Shown: positions 13,116 to 24,340 of the stretch, one piece after another | Position numbering within the stretch: the stretch's first letter is position 1 | How the letters are laid out: the number at the start of each line of letters is the position of its first letter | Source: Siphonodentalium dalli | Taxonomy: Eukaryota > Mollusca > Scaphopoda > Gadilida > Siphonodentaliidae | Reading direction: 5' to 3' | Assembly: GCA_032622095.1 (NCBI GenBank) | Contig: CP136061.1 | Location: 249,559,582 to 249,623,581, forward strand | DNA: 64,000 bases | Notes under the pieces: generated by a model | Seen by the model: the letters and a program-made list of their open reading frames with translations, nothing else | Database searches by the model: none | What the model was told of the DNA's origin: nothing | Program-made: the position numbers and the translations under genes

Positions 13116-13252
13116 TATATACAATGTGTTTGTAACGATTCATGTATCGCGACTCGGTAGTTTTCGTGGCCACAAAGCGACTTGGAGCTATATGGCCACT
13201 AAAACTAGCTTCATCACGATACATGAATCGATACAAACACATTGTGTATATA
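13116..13252. mobile_element. 137-bp palindromic MITE
   Basis: TATATACAATGTGTTTGTA at the left is matched by the reverse complement of CAAACACATTGTGTATATA at the right, and pairing continues inward (GATTCATGTATCG with CGATACATGAATC; GTGGCCA with TGGCCAC). Target duplication unclear. Copy B: 37676-37812. Confidence 0.7.
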
Positions 13253-13580
13253 ACGTCAGGGCATGCATCTTATTATTTTCTTTCCTATTATAATTTCATT
13301 ACATTGGGTATATGATTAAGAAAACACATTATTTTCGTTCAATAAAAATGTAATTTTATTTTGGTATAAAAGTTAAAACGCACAAACATTCACACATAAA
13401 GAGTAGAGGATCGATATGATTAACATTAGCTGGACAGACTGGTGACTGGAACCACCACCACCCTGCAAACAGTGAAATGCATTCAGAAGCACAATAATAG
13501 TCCACATGAGTACCACGAGAATCTTTGGCAAAAAGTTAATTTATCCCTATGATGACTACATGGAGAGTAATCAATTAATT
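13253..13580. other. AT-rich spacer, no gene seen
   Basis: Holds the 28-bp stretch 13401-13428, of which 27 bp are missing in copy B at 37961. No frame or RNA gene was recognised. Confidence 0.6.
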
Positions 13581-13749
13581 GAACTGGTGACATGAAATAA
13601 TTCATGAGAGGCAGGTGCGTTGTACAAACGTGAGAGCGCTACAAAATAGTCAATTCAAATCAATTAGTTTATTCTCTTAAAACTCATATTCTACAATTTC
13701 ATGAGTATTGAGACCCTGCCTCGAATGAATTATTTCATGTCACCAGTTC
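13581..13749. mobile_element. 169-bp MITE with ~37-bp inverted ends
   Basis: GAACTGGTGACATGAAATAA at 13581 recurs inverted as TTATTTCATGTCACCAGTTC ending at 13749; pairing extends through ATTCATGAGAGGCAGG and CCTGCCTCGAATGAAT. No coding capacity. Copy B: 38114-38282. Confidence 0.75.
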
Positions 13750-14791
13750 AATCAGGTGATTTTATTCTGCTTATTATATTCCACTATAAACATCAGATTT
13801 ACCAGAAATACGAATAATACCGCCATTATATACCCATGATGCATCAATTTCTAAAGCGCGTATGTATATACATAACGGGCTAGTTAAAATGACATAATTC
13901 ACTAGTGAAAAATGAACAAGTTCAAAATATTTCACTTGAGTCATGTGGACTATGTTGCCTTTGAACATAGGGATTTTCATTCATATTCCCTACAAAAATG
14001 GGGGTGACTAGAGAGTGTTGATTTAACATAGACATAAAATAATTGGCCAATGATAAGGTCTAAAATCTAAAACGATTGACCTGTATACAGCAGAAATGGT
14101 TTCTCTGGTATAGGGGTGGAAAAAATTTCATACTTTGGGAGTACAAAATTGTTGTTCTTAAGCTTATATAGTAAGCACTTACGCATCTCCACCAGAGTTA
14201 TCTATCTTACCAATATTCACCGCTGCCACAGCAGTGATTAAAATGCTGTCTGCTTTTAAATTTTAATCTAATAATATCACCGAAACATGCAACTCGTATC
14301 ATATCAAATAATTTAATACACTTTTAATGTGGTGCATTAGTTGACTCTGTGAATATAGGCATTTAGATGTCAATGTAATATGAGATAAAATACCGCGGAA
14401 GACAAAAAGTCCCACGCAAATCTGGAAATTATTTTTGAAACTCATATTTTATGGACCAGTTTGAACACAATTTTTGTATTCTGTCAACAGTCTGTTTGCA
14501 GCTGTCAAAATCCTTGTTGTACGTGCATTTCTCTGAATTTACAAGAATCTGGTAAAAATGGGTGCTGTGATAGGGGTGAATATTGCAAAGTTAGACAACT
14601 CTTGTAGATTGAGGGGCCATGAGAGTGATAACTAGTTCGTTCTAATTTGCGTACATCATTATCAGTAATGGAACTAATTTAAATAAAAATTATCTTTCTA
14701 AATTAAGTTCCAATCTTAAAATTATATATTTGGCCGTCGATCGTGTTTAGTTCACAGTTTAAGAGCAAACATGGACAACAAATATAATCTG
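13750..14791. other. AT-rich, no confident gene
   Basis: A minus-strand frame (13774-13980) contains DASWVYNGG, similar to DAFWVDNGG in a minus frame near 15410 (see findings). Otherwise nothing recognised. Copy B: 38283-39324. Confidence 0.5.
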
Positions 14792-15205
14792 CAAGTCTGG
14801 ATATAGTGTGTCTGACATTTGCAGAATGAGGTCCGCAGAGGGTGAATTTAGTGATGCTATTCCGCACAGCAGGCTAGTTTCACCAAATTAACCCTCTGTG
14901 GACCTCATTCTGCTCAGGCCTCATCTTCTGGGATGTATCTAGTCTCAAATTAACATTGTTTTTTAGTTACTTTTCCCTTTTGTTCAGTTTCTATGAACCC
15001 TAATTTGCAGAAGATAAAATGCAAAATCAAGGTGACTAATGGGTTAACATCACCAACTTCCAACTGGGGAACTTCAATCTGATCGTAGGTCTCCCACAGC
15101 AGTTTAGGCCTAAGCAGAATGAGGATCAAAGATAGTGAATTTGGTGATGCTAGCCTTCTGTGGACCACAATATACAAATGTCAGGCACGCTATATCCAAC
15201 TCTTG
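14792..15205. mobile_element. Family C foldback element (~414 bp)
   Basis: Ends are CAAGTCTGGATATAGTGTG and the matching inverted CGCTATATCCAACTCTTG. Inside each end is a second hairpin formed by GAATGAGGTCC...AGAGGGTGAATTTAGTGA and its complement (ACCCTCTGTGGACCTCATTC). The element is therefore two self-complementary arms around a ~180-bp core containing TTAGTTACTTTTCCCTT. No transposase. Copy B: 39325-39738. Confidence 0.85.
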
Positions 15206-15290
15206 AACTTGAACATAATGGGGGGGGGGGTGTGTGAAAGTGAAGTCAAGGAGGTGGAGTTATAAAATATAAAGGCCAACTGCGTTTAAC

Positions 15291-15609
15291 CAACATATTC
15301 CATATTATATACCATTTGGAAGAGGAACAATATATATATTTTCCACCAGAATACTGAACAGCTGTGGCCAAGGAGTGTCCACCAAGTGACAGAGATTCTC
15401 AGATTCATTGTAAGACTTCCCCCATTGTCAACCCAGAATGCATCATAATTCAAACTAAGAGATATAGTTATTCCCCTTCCATTGAGAATAATAGTACAGT
15501 CCGGATCATGTTCCCAGTAACATGTTCCCAGTTTATTCGACCACATCAGTTGATAATACAATGTTTTGGAACTTCCTCTTTCAAATGGTATATAACATGG
15601 TATATGTTG
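15291..15609. mobile_element. ~319-bp element with ~40-bp inverted ends
   Basis: CAACATATTCCATATTATAT at 15291 pairs with the inverted ATATAACATGGTATATGTTG ending at 15609, continuing through ACCATTTGGAAGAGGA and TCCTCTTTCAAATGGT. The interior is open on both strands (91 and 85 codons). The minus frame contains GTCYWEHDPDC and DAFWVDNGG and looks more protein-like, but I recognise no domain. Copy B: 39824-40142. Confidence 0.6.
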
Positions 15610-17287
15610 TATATAATGTGATTAAATTAAATGAGCCTCTAATGTGTACAACCCCCCTACCAAACAGACGGTCTAGCTACATCTCTGTGTGAGAAGAAGA
15701 GGGCTCTCCAATGGTCTGTTGCAAATAACTGAATTGGCAGTTTCTTATAGAGAAAAATTGAAGGATAAGTTAACAAACTTAACTCTATAATGTTAACAAC
15801 CTCATCGGTAATGAAGGTGACAGTCATTTGATAACACGAAAGAAAATAAAAAAGGGACATAGAGATATATCACTAGGTTAGTATCTCTGAATCAACAAAC
15901 ATTTCAAACAGAAGTAGGGTTTTCTTAGAAAAATATGATATCACAACGATACATTAAACTTTGAAAGTTTCCAACAAATTTCATTTATACAATGTATTTT
16001 ACAGAATAAGAAAACAACCTCTTTTCCAATTCATACCCTCGCAATGTTCAATTGAAGTCTATAAATTAATGTGGTTGATTGATAGATACATAGCATTAGG
16101 GTTCAGAAGGCTTTTACCACAACCTTCAATCAATGACTCTATAAGGCTAATTATCAATAAAACAACTTGAATGATAAGGTAAATATTGAGGAATTAACCC
16201 AAATATTTTAAAACCTTTTACTTTTTAGGCAATCCTTGCACAGCATTGCATCTTGGGATAATTTTCCAGCAGAGATGGATCATAAAAGCTGTTACTGGGT
16301 TTGTTCATGTTGTATATCATTAAAATAAAATGACTTTCTGGCCAATTGTAGCCGTTGTTTTATAAATAAGTGCCCGCAATACATAATATGGTGTAGTAAA
16401 GACTGCAATCAGTTGAAGAAATATACATGTATATCAGTTAGACTAAATCAAAGTCATTCTTAGATTTAAATAATGGACAGTTGGGAAAACATAGGGTAGC
16501 CATATTCTCATAATAAAAAATAAAACAAAAGTCGAAATTTGTTACAAAGTAAAGAGGACTTGACCAAAAAAAAAAACTCAATAAAAATTCACATTGCACG
16601 CAATATGAGGCGGCAAATACATTGTTAGACAGGCAGGCATACAGTAATACTCTCAGTGAAATAAATACATATAAATATATCACATCCGCAGAAATAATAC
16701 CATTATAATTTTCAAATAAATTAGGGAAATATGACTAGTTTCGATAATATGTGGCAATACTTGTAAAATATAGGCATTTGTCAAAACATGAGATTCTTGA
16801 TTTGTGTAAACGATTCACAAAATGACATACAAATGTTGAACAAAAAAGATATATTCAGAATTCGAAACCTCTACGTACAACAGCAACATAATGTTTCCAC
16901 AAGGTTCCTACAGGTCAGATCTTATGAAATTTTGCAAAATTTTTCAAGTTTATTAAATTGCCGCTACTCAACAATTGCAAGTATTTTTAAACGTGAAAAA
17001 TGCGTTCAGTGAGAAGTGCATATTCTGCAGAACATTTAAGGCCTCCCACAACATCTCGAGCACATTTCAGGCCTTGAATGAATATTTGCGAGATTCAATT
17101 CTATTCCAGGTTTTCGTGACCCCAACCGAATCATGGTTGATAAAATCTATTTTGCCACACTTAAAAAAAATTAGAAACTACATGTGACATATTAACTAGG
17201 TTATAAATACTAAAATTTATTTTATTATTGAAAAATCAATGTCATAATTATGTCTCTAAAAATATTAGAAACTACATGTGTCATATT
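15610..17287. other. AT-rich, no gene seen
   Basis: Frames of 67-81 codons on both strands have no recognisable domain, and their composition follows the base composition. Copy B: 40143-41820. Confidence 0.6.
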
Positions 17288-17675
17288 AGCCAAGTTCAGC
17301 CACACGTATCTGTAACTTGTAACCTGTATAGTCATTGCCAACGACAGTCACCTGACTCGCGTGACCATTCCGCATACACGTACAATGTAAAACCTTTAGA
17401 AATTTTGTGTCAAATGTGTAGCATTACTAAACAAAAAGGAATAATTCAATTTATTACCAAGTGAGCCATCAATCAAGCATGTCGGCAGGGGTCGCATTGT
17501 GGACAGCTTGTCTCTACCATCGGATAATTGATTAAAGGTGCTCCACAAGTAAAGCCGATATCTCCAAACATGTAGCATTGGCGCCATAAATTCACATTGC
17601 TTGTCCCGCCAAGTGTATATTGATAGAAATACCATAGTAACACACGTTACAGGTACACGTGTGGCTGAACCTGGC
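17288..17675. mobile_element. ~388-bp element with ~34-bp inverted ends
   Basis: AGCCAAGTTCAGCCACACGT at the left is matched by the inverted ACGTGTGGCTGAACCTGGCT at the right, then TGTAAC with GTTACA. Direct repeats of about 65 bp flank it: TATTAACTAGGTTATAAATA near 17190 and TATTAACTAGGATATAAATA near 17677, both followed by TATTATTGAAAA and a CAATGnCATAATTAT block. Insertion next to, or duplication of, its own flank is likely. Copy B: 41821-42208. Confidence 0.65.
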
Positions 17676-18196
17676 TATTAACTAGGATATAAATACTTCA
17701 AATTTATTATATTATTGAAAATCAATGCCATAATTATTAGTGTTTCTTTAAATCATTTAAAAAATATGAAATAAATGAAACAAGGAAGAAAATCTCTTAC
17801 AGGTTTTATTTTATACTCAAAATCCAAATAAAAAGCGAAATAGTTTTCACCAAATAGACAGGACACAACGCACATCTTAATCGAGAATCTTTTATCGAAT
17901 GAGTGGTGGACGGCGTAAGGATATATTTCATGAAAGCGGAGCTTGGGTGAAATGTGACAAGGCGCCCTCCACGATTAGTTAGATAAAACATTCTAGATGA
18001 TGATTCGGGTTGTGTTCTCTATTTATTCCACACCCTTGAATCGGATAAGTTTAATGCATGATACTATAACTACCATTATCGTGATTTAAGTCTGATGATA
18101 AGTTTAATGCATGACTGTGACTACCGTTGATACTATAATAACTACATTTATTGTAGTTTTAAGTCTGAGGAAAAACGGTAATATGTGTTCCGTCAC
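17676..18196. other. No confident gene
   Basis: A minus frame at 17806-17991 has some CpG-rich, protein-like stretches but lacks good splice sites or a known domain. TAAGTTTAATGCATGA is repeated at about 18047 and 18099. Confidence 0.5.
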
Positions 18197-18391
18197 CTGA
18201 AGCAGATAACTGCCGTTATGTACGTCATCGTTCTTGGCAACAACATCATTTCGAAACAGTTCCGACTTGTATTCCACTTGTGGTATACAACAATATGTAT
18301 TCAATGGCTGGGATTCCGTTGAATACATGTGCCTCACGTCAATGGGTGTGGAAGAAAACATGGTCTGAAACCCTGACAGGTCTGAATACAT
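18197..18391 (-). CDS. Candidate 65-codon exon, unknown protein
   Basis: On the minus strand an ATG at 18391 opens 65 codons ending LLQ, followed at a codon boundary by a possible donor (CAG|GTGACG, intron from 18196). Charged and aromatic residues are well mixed (contains VEYKSELFRNDVVAKNDD), unlike the low-complexity frames nearby. Acceptor-like CAGs lie just inside the start, so the true 5' limit is uncertain. No partner exon and no family recognised. Confidence 0.28.
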
Positions 18392-18883
18392 CGTCGACAC
18401 AAACAATTACACTTAAATGGATGCAATAAATGAAGAATATATATGCTGTGGGTTTGTATCGAGGATCCTACTATCTAATGACTGGGAACTGACAAAAATG
18501 ATGTTATGAAAGAGGGTAACCAGGAGAAAATGTAACAAGAGCGTCGCTAGGGCGTGGCAATGTATTCATGCGATAATAACGCTTTATAATTTCTAAATTA
18601 TGCCGGGAAAATATAATAATTTCTAATAAAATCTAAATGAATCGCGAAACGTTCAAATTTAAAACTGAAATGTAGCAGTCATGACAATTTGGTTGTTTCG
18701 CTTGAAACTTATTAATGAAAGTTTGAACTTTAGCAGTAGCATTGAGATCGGTAGTGTAAAGGCACCAGCTTACGAATATCGGCATATACTTTATTGTAAC
18801 AAACTGCTAATTGCTTAATCAAGTTATAGACTTCACCAACTAAATATTGAAATGTTATATTTTAGTGCATTTTGGGGTGTATC

Positions 18884-18931
18884 GTTATAATTCTGCTGTG
18901 GTTAAGGAGCCGATTATTTAGGGCATTACTG
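18884..18931. mobile_element. Pogo-like MITE, end fragment
   Basis: ATAATTCTGCTGTGGTTAAG ... GGGCATTACTG followed by TA is one terminal arm of the family seen whole at 24341-24553. The other arm is missing. Copy B: 43417-43464. Confidence 0.75.
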
Positions 18932-19035
18932 TATCATAGAATCTCGCATCCTCTGAGGTGGTACATACATGTACACCCCTGATTAAGAGGTCCTGATAAT
19001 TTGCTATGAATGCAGAAAAGAGATCGTCACTATCC

Positions 19036-19219
19036 CATAGGGAGCCTCGCATATATAAGAGAATAAATCGGCCTAATAATATTATCTTGACCTTGCAATC
19101 CAGTGTATTTTCTTAAATATACGAGGCTCCCTATGGGAGACTCACATACATGTATATAAGTAAATGCACTGACAAAGGTTATTTAATGCTGCACCAGCGA
19201 AGCTCCTGTCATTAAAGGG
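19036..19219. mobile_element. TTAA-III element, 5'-truncated
   Basis: Contains CCCATAGGGAGCCTCGCATA, the matching ACGAGGCTCCCTATGGGAGA and the end ATTTAATGCTGCACCAGCG...ATTAAAGGG followed by TTAA. The first terminal CCCTT is lost. More diverged than the copies at 27398 and 28218. Copy B: 43569-43752. Confidence 0.7.
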
Positions 19220-20137
19220 TTAACTGGTATTTATGATTCAGGGTGGGGGGACACCCTTTATATACTATCTTGGTAGAACGATGAGATGAATGGTAAATCA
19301 AAGTAATACTGTGTGACTCCCTGGGGCCAGGTTGGTTATCTTTTTTCTGTGATCAGGGCCGTGAACCACAACATAATTTGCTCAAATCACTCCTGGCCAG
19401 ATAAACATCCGTTTTATTATCTATTTTTTCCGTTGATACCACAAGCTTTTAGAGTAATGAGCTTTCCCAAAAGCTCATGTCGGATACTGCAGGAAACGGA
19501 TATAGAACATATTTAAGGAGATTTTAGTGTTCAAATTTCACAACCTTGAAAAAATGGTGAACAAAGTCACTGGAACACTTGTATCTTGTCAATTCATATT
19601 TATATGGGGACGAGATTTATAGTGAGCTAGCAAGAACTAACACACAGCTCATAAGCTATCTGTTTTGGGTTGAGTTATTTATATAGGTGAAAAAAAGGAT
19701 GACTTCCCACTTCGATGTGAGACATATTGCCACGATTTTCGAGCAAATTATGACGTTGGATGCAGGTCCTGGTGATGGTACCTGTACCGGTAAATCAACT
19801 AAAAACTGATATGTATGTGTGTATAAATAATGAACAAATATATGATGACGATTAGGGTGATTGCATGACAGTTTAACATTGTGATGATTAGGGTGAACAA
19901 TAGCAAAATGAAAGGCAATGATGCAACAAGAAATCTCATGGTTTAACAATCTACTATTAATAAAGTTAAATTGATTCTCAATTTGACATGAGACACCTCT
20001 TCAAATTAACGGTACACCCAATGAACCTCGTTATAGTACATACCATCATAATAAGGTAACATTTACTCTAGATCAGCATTCAATCAGCGAATTTAAACAG
20101 ACATGACTCGTTCCAACCCCATAATTATGTATACATA
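19220..20137. other. AT-rich, no gene seen
   Basis: Contains a frame at 19656-19949 (minus) without a recognisable domain and a tandem-like GATTAGGGTGA repeat near 19850 and 19886. Copy B: 43753-44670. Confidence 0.6.
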
Positions 20138-20226
20138 ATGGCAACAAGCCATATTTCCAACTGAATCCTGAAAAATTACCCACAATTCTGCTGTGGTTAA
20201 GGAGTCGATTATTTAGGGCATTATTG
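20138..20226. mobile_element. Pogo-like MITE, half element
   Basis: Runs from ATGGCAACAAGCCATATTTC through GAATCCTGAAAAATTACCC to GGGCATTATTG plus TA. It is exactly one arm of the palindromic family, broken near the centre. Copy B: 44671-44759. Confidence 0.8.
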
Positions 20227-20526
20227 TAGTCGATCTAAAAATAGAAACTACCTTCTATTCAATCTTCTCAAAAACTTTACTGAACAGCAAACAATTACCA
20301 GTATACCATGGAAAGTATGGGAGACCACAATTTTTTTGCCCCGAAAAAAACGGAAAATTTACTTTGTATGGCCTATTAAATTAGTCATGAGGTGAGGGCA
20401 GAATCAGAAATCACACATCATGAGATTTCTACACATAATTAGCCAATCAATGTAGGGTGTTGGTCAACCAATTAATCTAACCAATCAAAATTGTCCAGTT
20501 GATGAATGACATCATGATTTGGAGGT

Positions 20527-20574
20527 GATGATGGCGACTCATCTCGGGTGCCATGGCGACTCATCTCGGGTGCC
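20527..20574 (+). repeat. 22-bp tandem duplication in a GC-richer patch
   Basis: ATGGCGACTCATCTCGGGTG (+CC) occurs twice in a row. The surrounding 20500-20750 is open on both strands (75 codons plus, 69 minus) and less AT-rich, but I recognise no protein. Copy B: 45060-45107. Confidence 0.6.
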
Positions 20575-20977
20575 ATGCTCCTGCAGCATCTGCATCGCAC
20601 AAGAAGCGCTAGTTGTCCGACAAACGAATGTAGATGCTGGCTCATCACAAATTGATCTGGCACCTTGGCACCATATTGCAAAGAAAGGTCTTTGCAGAGT
20701 TTTCAGCCATATGTCATCACTGACACGTCACTTCTTGGGTCGCTGATTCTTTCCCATCCCTCTATAAATATCCTAGAATTTGGCGAAAATAAATATATTT
20801 GAGACATATCTTTATAAAAAAAAATCAGAAAAATCATAAGAGCGAGCTTTCACCCATTCTTTACTATATACTCATTGACGAATAGTAGTAACCCGAGGAA
20901 ATGGTAAGAAATAATCAGTTAAAAAACTGTTAAACTTGTTATCTGAACATTTCCCTCCAACAAATAAGCACTTTACT

Positions 20978-21397
20978 CAAGCCTGAATTTAGTGTGTCTG
21001 CCTTTTGCAGAATGAGGTCCAGAGAGAGTGAATTTAGTGACGCCATCCCACAAAGCGGGCTAGCATCACCAAATTCACCCTCTCGGGACCTCATTCTGCT
21101 TGGTCCTCATCTTATGGGAAGTATCTATGGTTAAAATGAACATTGAATTTAGTTACTTTTTCCCCTTCTATATCCCATAAATTTGCATAATCAAGGTGAC
21201 TAATGGGTGAACATCACCAATTTCAACTGGGGAACTTCAATCTGATCCTAGGTCTCCCATAGCAGTTGAGGCCTAAGCAGAATGAGGTCCCCAGAAGTTG
21301 AATTTGGTGATGCTAGCCCACTGTGTGGGATAGCGTCACTAAATTTACCCTCTGGGGACCTCTTTTTCCAAATGTCAGACATACTAAATTGGGCTTG
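20978..21397. mobile_element. Family C foldback element (420 bp)
   Basis: Ends CAAGCCTGAATTTAGTGTG and inverted CATACTAAATTGGGCTTG. Both arms hold their own hairpin (GAATGAGGTCC... with ACCCTCTCGGGACCTCATTC). The core contains TTTAGTTACTTTTTCCCCTT. Copy B: 45511-45930. Confidence 0.85.
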
Positions 21398-21667
21398 CTT
21401 TTACTCGTCAATGAGTATTTAGTATAGAAAGTGATAATCATTCACATGACATGTGTGGCTAACATACCACATGTGTTGTATCGACAAAAATTACCTTCAT
21501 CATCATTCTTCATATGGCAAGTTATATGAAAGTGTCAATGACACTATAGCTCAACTTGGATGGGGGATAATTTCATGTTTTACAATCAATAGAGGTTATC
21601 AGGAATGCGGAAAGTTTAAATATCTAAGCAATACTAGATGTCAACATGAAGATATATATATATATAT

Positions 21668-22150
21668 ATATAAAGTAAAATCCAAGATGGCTGCTGGTGG
21701 TTATGTTTTCAAATTCTTAAAAATATGATGACTCACATCTAGAGGTCACCCAAAGATCCATTTGAAGTTTGGTGATGATCGGATGATGGTCTGTAGGGTG
21801 TGCCAAAGGATTTAGTCATGCAAAGAGTAAAATCAAAGATGGCTGCAGGTGGCTATGTTTTTAATAGAAAAATTTCCAAATAGCTCCCATTTAGATGTGA
21901 TCCTAAACATGCCTGTAAATTATCAACACAATTCTCCTATAAATGAGGGCTGTAGGGTGTGTCGATGGATTCAAATTTTAAATCCAAGATGGCTGCTGGC
22001 GGCCATGTTTTTCAACAAATTTCCATCAAAAAAGGAGGCTCCCATCTAGAGGTCACCTCAAAGATCCATATTGAGTTTGGTGACGATCGGATGAGAGCTG
22101 TAACCTGTAGGATGTGCTCACGGAAATTGTTGACGCACGCACGGACGCCA
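21668..22150 (+). repeat. Three diverged copies of an AAGATGGCTGC repeat
   Basis: CCAAGATGGCTGCTGG at about 21673 and 21984, and CAAAGATGGCTGCAGG at about 21836, each precede GT(G)GCTATGTTTTT-like and CTAGAGGTCACC-like blocks, then TTTGGTGATGATCGGATGA and TGTAGGGTGTG. The last copy ends in a CACGCACGGACGCC tail. This looks like an old dispersed element in tandem; class unknown. Frames of 66-91 codons here are repeat-derived. Copy B: 46201-46683. Confidence 0.65.
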
Positions 22151-22677
22151 ACCCATGGCAATAGCTCAAACATGACTTTGTCAAGTTCAGCTAATAATGG
22201 AAAGTCAAGAAGTTATTCATTATACTAGAAATATGTTTAGAATTTTAACCAATATTTTCAAATGTTTAAAAACAATGCCCCTGAGATTAATTTTAAACCA
22301 GTAAACACTGATAAATTAGTTTTGATCACTGAATATGACATCCATGGTGGATTCAAATACTGCGCCGCATGCAATGTCAGCAACACACACCATCTGAATG
22401 TGAACATTCAAGTTATAAAACTCCCTGTTCAACATAGCACATGCAATCCTTCATACCTGGCTAAACACAAAATATATGCAGATTCTTATCAAATAGAAGG
22501 CTGATACATTCATGTCCCCAACTCCAAGCTGTTCTACCAGTGGTTATAACATTAAAACAGTGGGTGGATAAAAAATATCCAATGTGAAGTGAAGTTGATT
22601 AATGCTAGTCGAGAATGAAATATGTCGTCTTTCAAAAGAAATTTGACTATGTGTAAATTAACCCATGTTAGACCCCT
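22151..22677. other. No confident gene
   Basis: A plus frame at 22262-22504 (80 codons, ending QIEG) has mixed composition but no recognised domain, and I see no convincing splice context. Copy B: 46684-47210. Confidence 0.45.
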
Positions 22678-22681
22678 TTAA

Positions 22682-23065
22682 CCCTTTACCCAACAAACCG
22701 GCCACAACCGGCCAAATAAAGCTTCAACAGCCTAAAATATCTTCGGTCTGTCTCAATAAAACCATACACATATGGATATCATTGGAACCGGCTCATTGAC
22801 CACATTGTGATAGTTACAGTTATACCCTGTGCCAATGCATTCTCTTATATATGCGAGTCGACCATAGGTCGCCTCGCATATATAAGAGAATGCATTGGCC
22901 TAAAAAAAATCGTTTTTTAACACTTTTTACCATTTTTTCTTACATTCTTTAACAATTTTAAATGTGTTAAGCCAATGCATTCTCTTATATATGCGAGGCG
23001 ACCTATGGTCGACTCGCATATATAAGAGAATGCATTGGCACAGGGCCCTCCTGTTGGGTAAAGGG
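22682..23065 (+). mobile_element. TTAA-I MITE (piggyBac-like), 384 bp
   Basis: Flanked by TTAA at 22678-22681 and 23066-23069. Ends CCCTTTACCCAACA and TGTTGGGTAAAGGG. Inside are two ~70-bp near-perfect hairpins (stem CCAATGCATTCTCTTATATA, then TGCGAG) separated by an AT-rich spacer. TTAA duplication and CCCTTT ends are typical of piggyBac-superfamily elements; there is no coding capacity. Copy B: 47215-47598. Confidence 0.9.
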
Positions 23066-23186
23066 TTAAATTCATGTAAGTTTTCAATATGAGCGGAGCA
23101 TTATGTTTCATGAGAGTTTTAGATTTTGATATGGTATGCAAGTCTGGATATAGTGTGTCTGTTATTTGCTAAAATTTGTTATTTAA

Positions 23187-23579
23187 CCCTTTACCCAACA
23201 GAAGGGCCCTGTGCCAATGCATTCTCTTATATATGCGAGTCGACCATAGGGAGCCTCGCATATATAAGAGAATGCATTGGCTTAACACATTAAAAATTAT
23301 AAAATTGTTAAAGAATGTAAGAAAAAATGGCAAAAAGTGTTAAAAAAAGGATTTTTTTTAGGCCAATGCATTCTCTTATATATGCGAGGCGACCTATGGT
23401 CGACTCGCATATATAAGAGAATGCATTGGCACAGGGCATAACTGTAACTATCACAATGTGGTCAAGGAGCCGGTTCCAATGATATCCATATTTGTATGGT
23501 TCTATTGAGACAGACCGAAGATATTTTAGGCTGTTGAAGCTTTATTTGGCCGGTTTTGGCCGTTTTGTTGGGTAAAGGG
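23187..23579 (-). mobile_element. TTAA-I MITE, inverted copy, 393 bp
   Basis: TTAA at 23183-23186 and 23580-23583. Same element as 22682-23065 in the opposite orientation, 117 bp away, so 22682-23579 forms a ~0.9-kb inverted repeat. The short spacer carries a solo family C end (CAAGTCTGGATATAGTGTG near 23139). Copy B: 47720-48112. Confidence 0.9.
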
Positions 23580-23668
23580 TTAAGGTGCTTTGAGTTCACA
23601 TTATTACTTTATACATTGAGCGATGTGGAATCTATTTAATGCTATGATTTTAGAGTCTCTATAATAGA

Positions 23669-24324
23669 CAAGCCTACAAATAGTGTGTCTGACATTTGCA
23701 GAATGAGGTCCCCCAAGGGTGAATTTAGTGACCCTATTCCGCACAGTGTGCTAGCATCACCAAAATCACCCTCTGGGGATCTCATTCTGCTTAGGCCTCA
23801 TATTCTTGGAAGTATATTTATTATCAAACTAACATTGACTATGGTTACTTTTTCCCTTCTGTTCCCATAATTTTCAGAAGATAAAATGCATAATCGAGGT
23901 GACTAACTTCAACTGGGAAACTTCAATCTGATCCTAAGTCTCATATAGCAGTTGAGGCCTGAGCAGAATGAGGTACCCAGAGGGTGAATTTAGTGATGTT
24001 ATCTCGCACAGCAGGCTAGCATCCCAAATTCACCCTCTGGGGATCTCATCTTCTGGGAAGTATATTTATTATCCAAGGAACAATTTGATTTTAGTTACTT
24101 TTTCCCTTCTGTTCCCATAATTTGCAGAAGATAAAATGCATAATCGAGGTGACTGACTTCAACTGGGGAACTTCAATCTGATCCTAGGTCGCACATAGCA
24201 GTTGAGGCCTAAGCAGAATGAGGTCCCAATACAGTGAATTTAGTTATGTTAGCCCGCTGTGCAGGATCGCGTCACTAAATTCACCCTCTGGGGACCTCAT
24301 TCAGACACACTATTTGAAGACTTG
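23669..24324. mobile_element. Family C element, long form (656 bp) with internal duplication
   Basis: Ends CAAGCCTACAAATAGTGTG and inverted CACTATTTGAAGACTTG. Compared with the ~415-bp form it has a second internal unit: TTTCCCTTCTGTTCCCATAA occurs at 23851 and 24101, a 250-bp period. Three hairpin arms are therefore present instead of two. Copy B: 48202-48857. Confidence 0.85.
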
Positions 24325-24340
24325 ATTTTTATATGATATA

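Noticed and set aside
21453-22228. Plus-strand frames containing KSKMAAGG
   Set aside because: They are translations of the repeated AAGATGGCTGC element, present three times in different frames.
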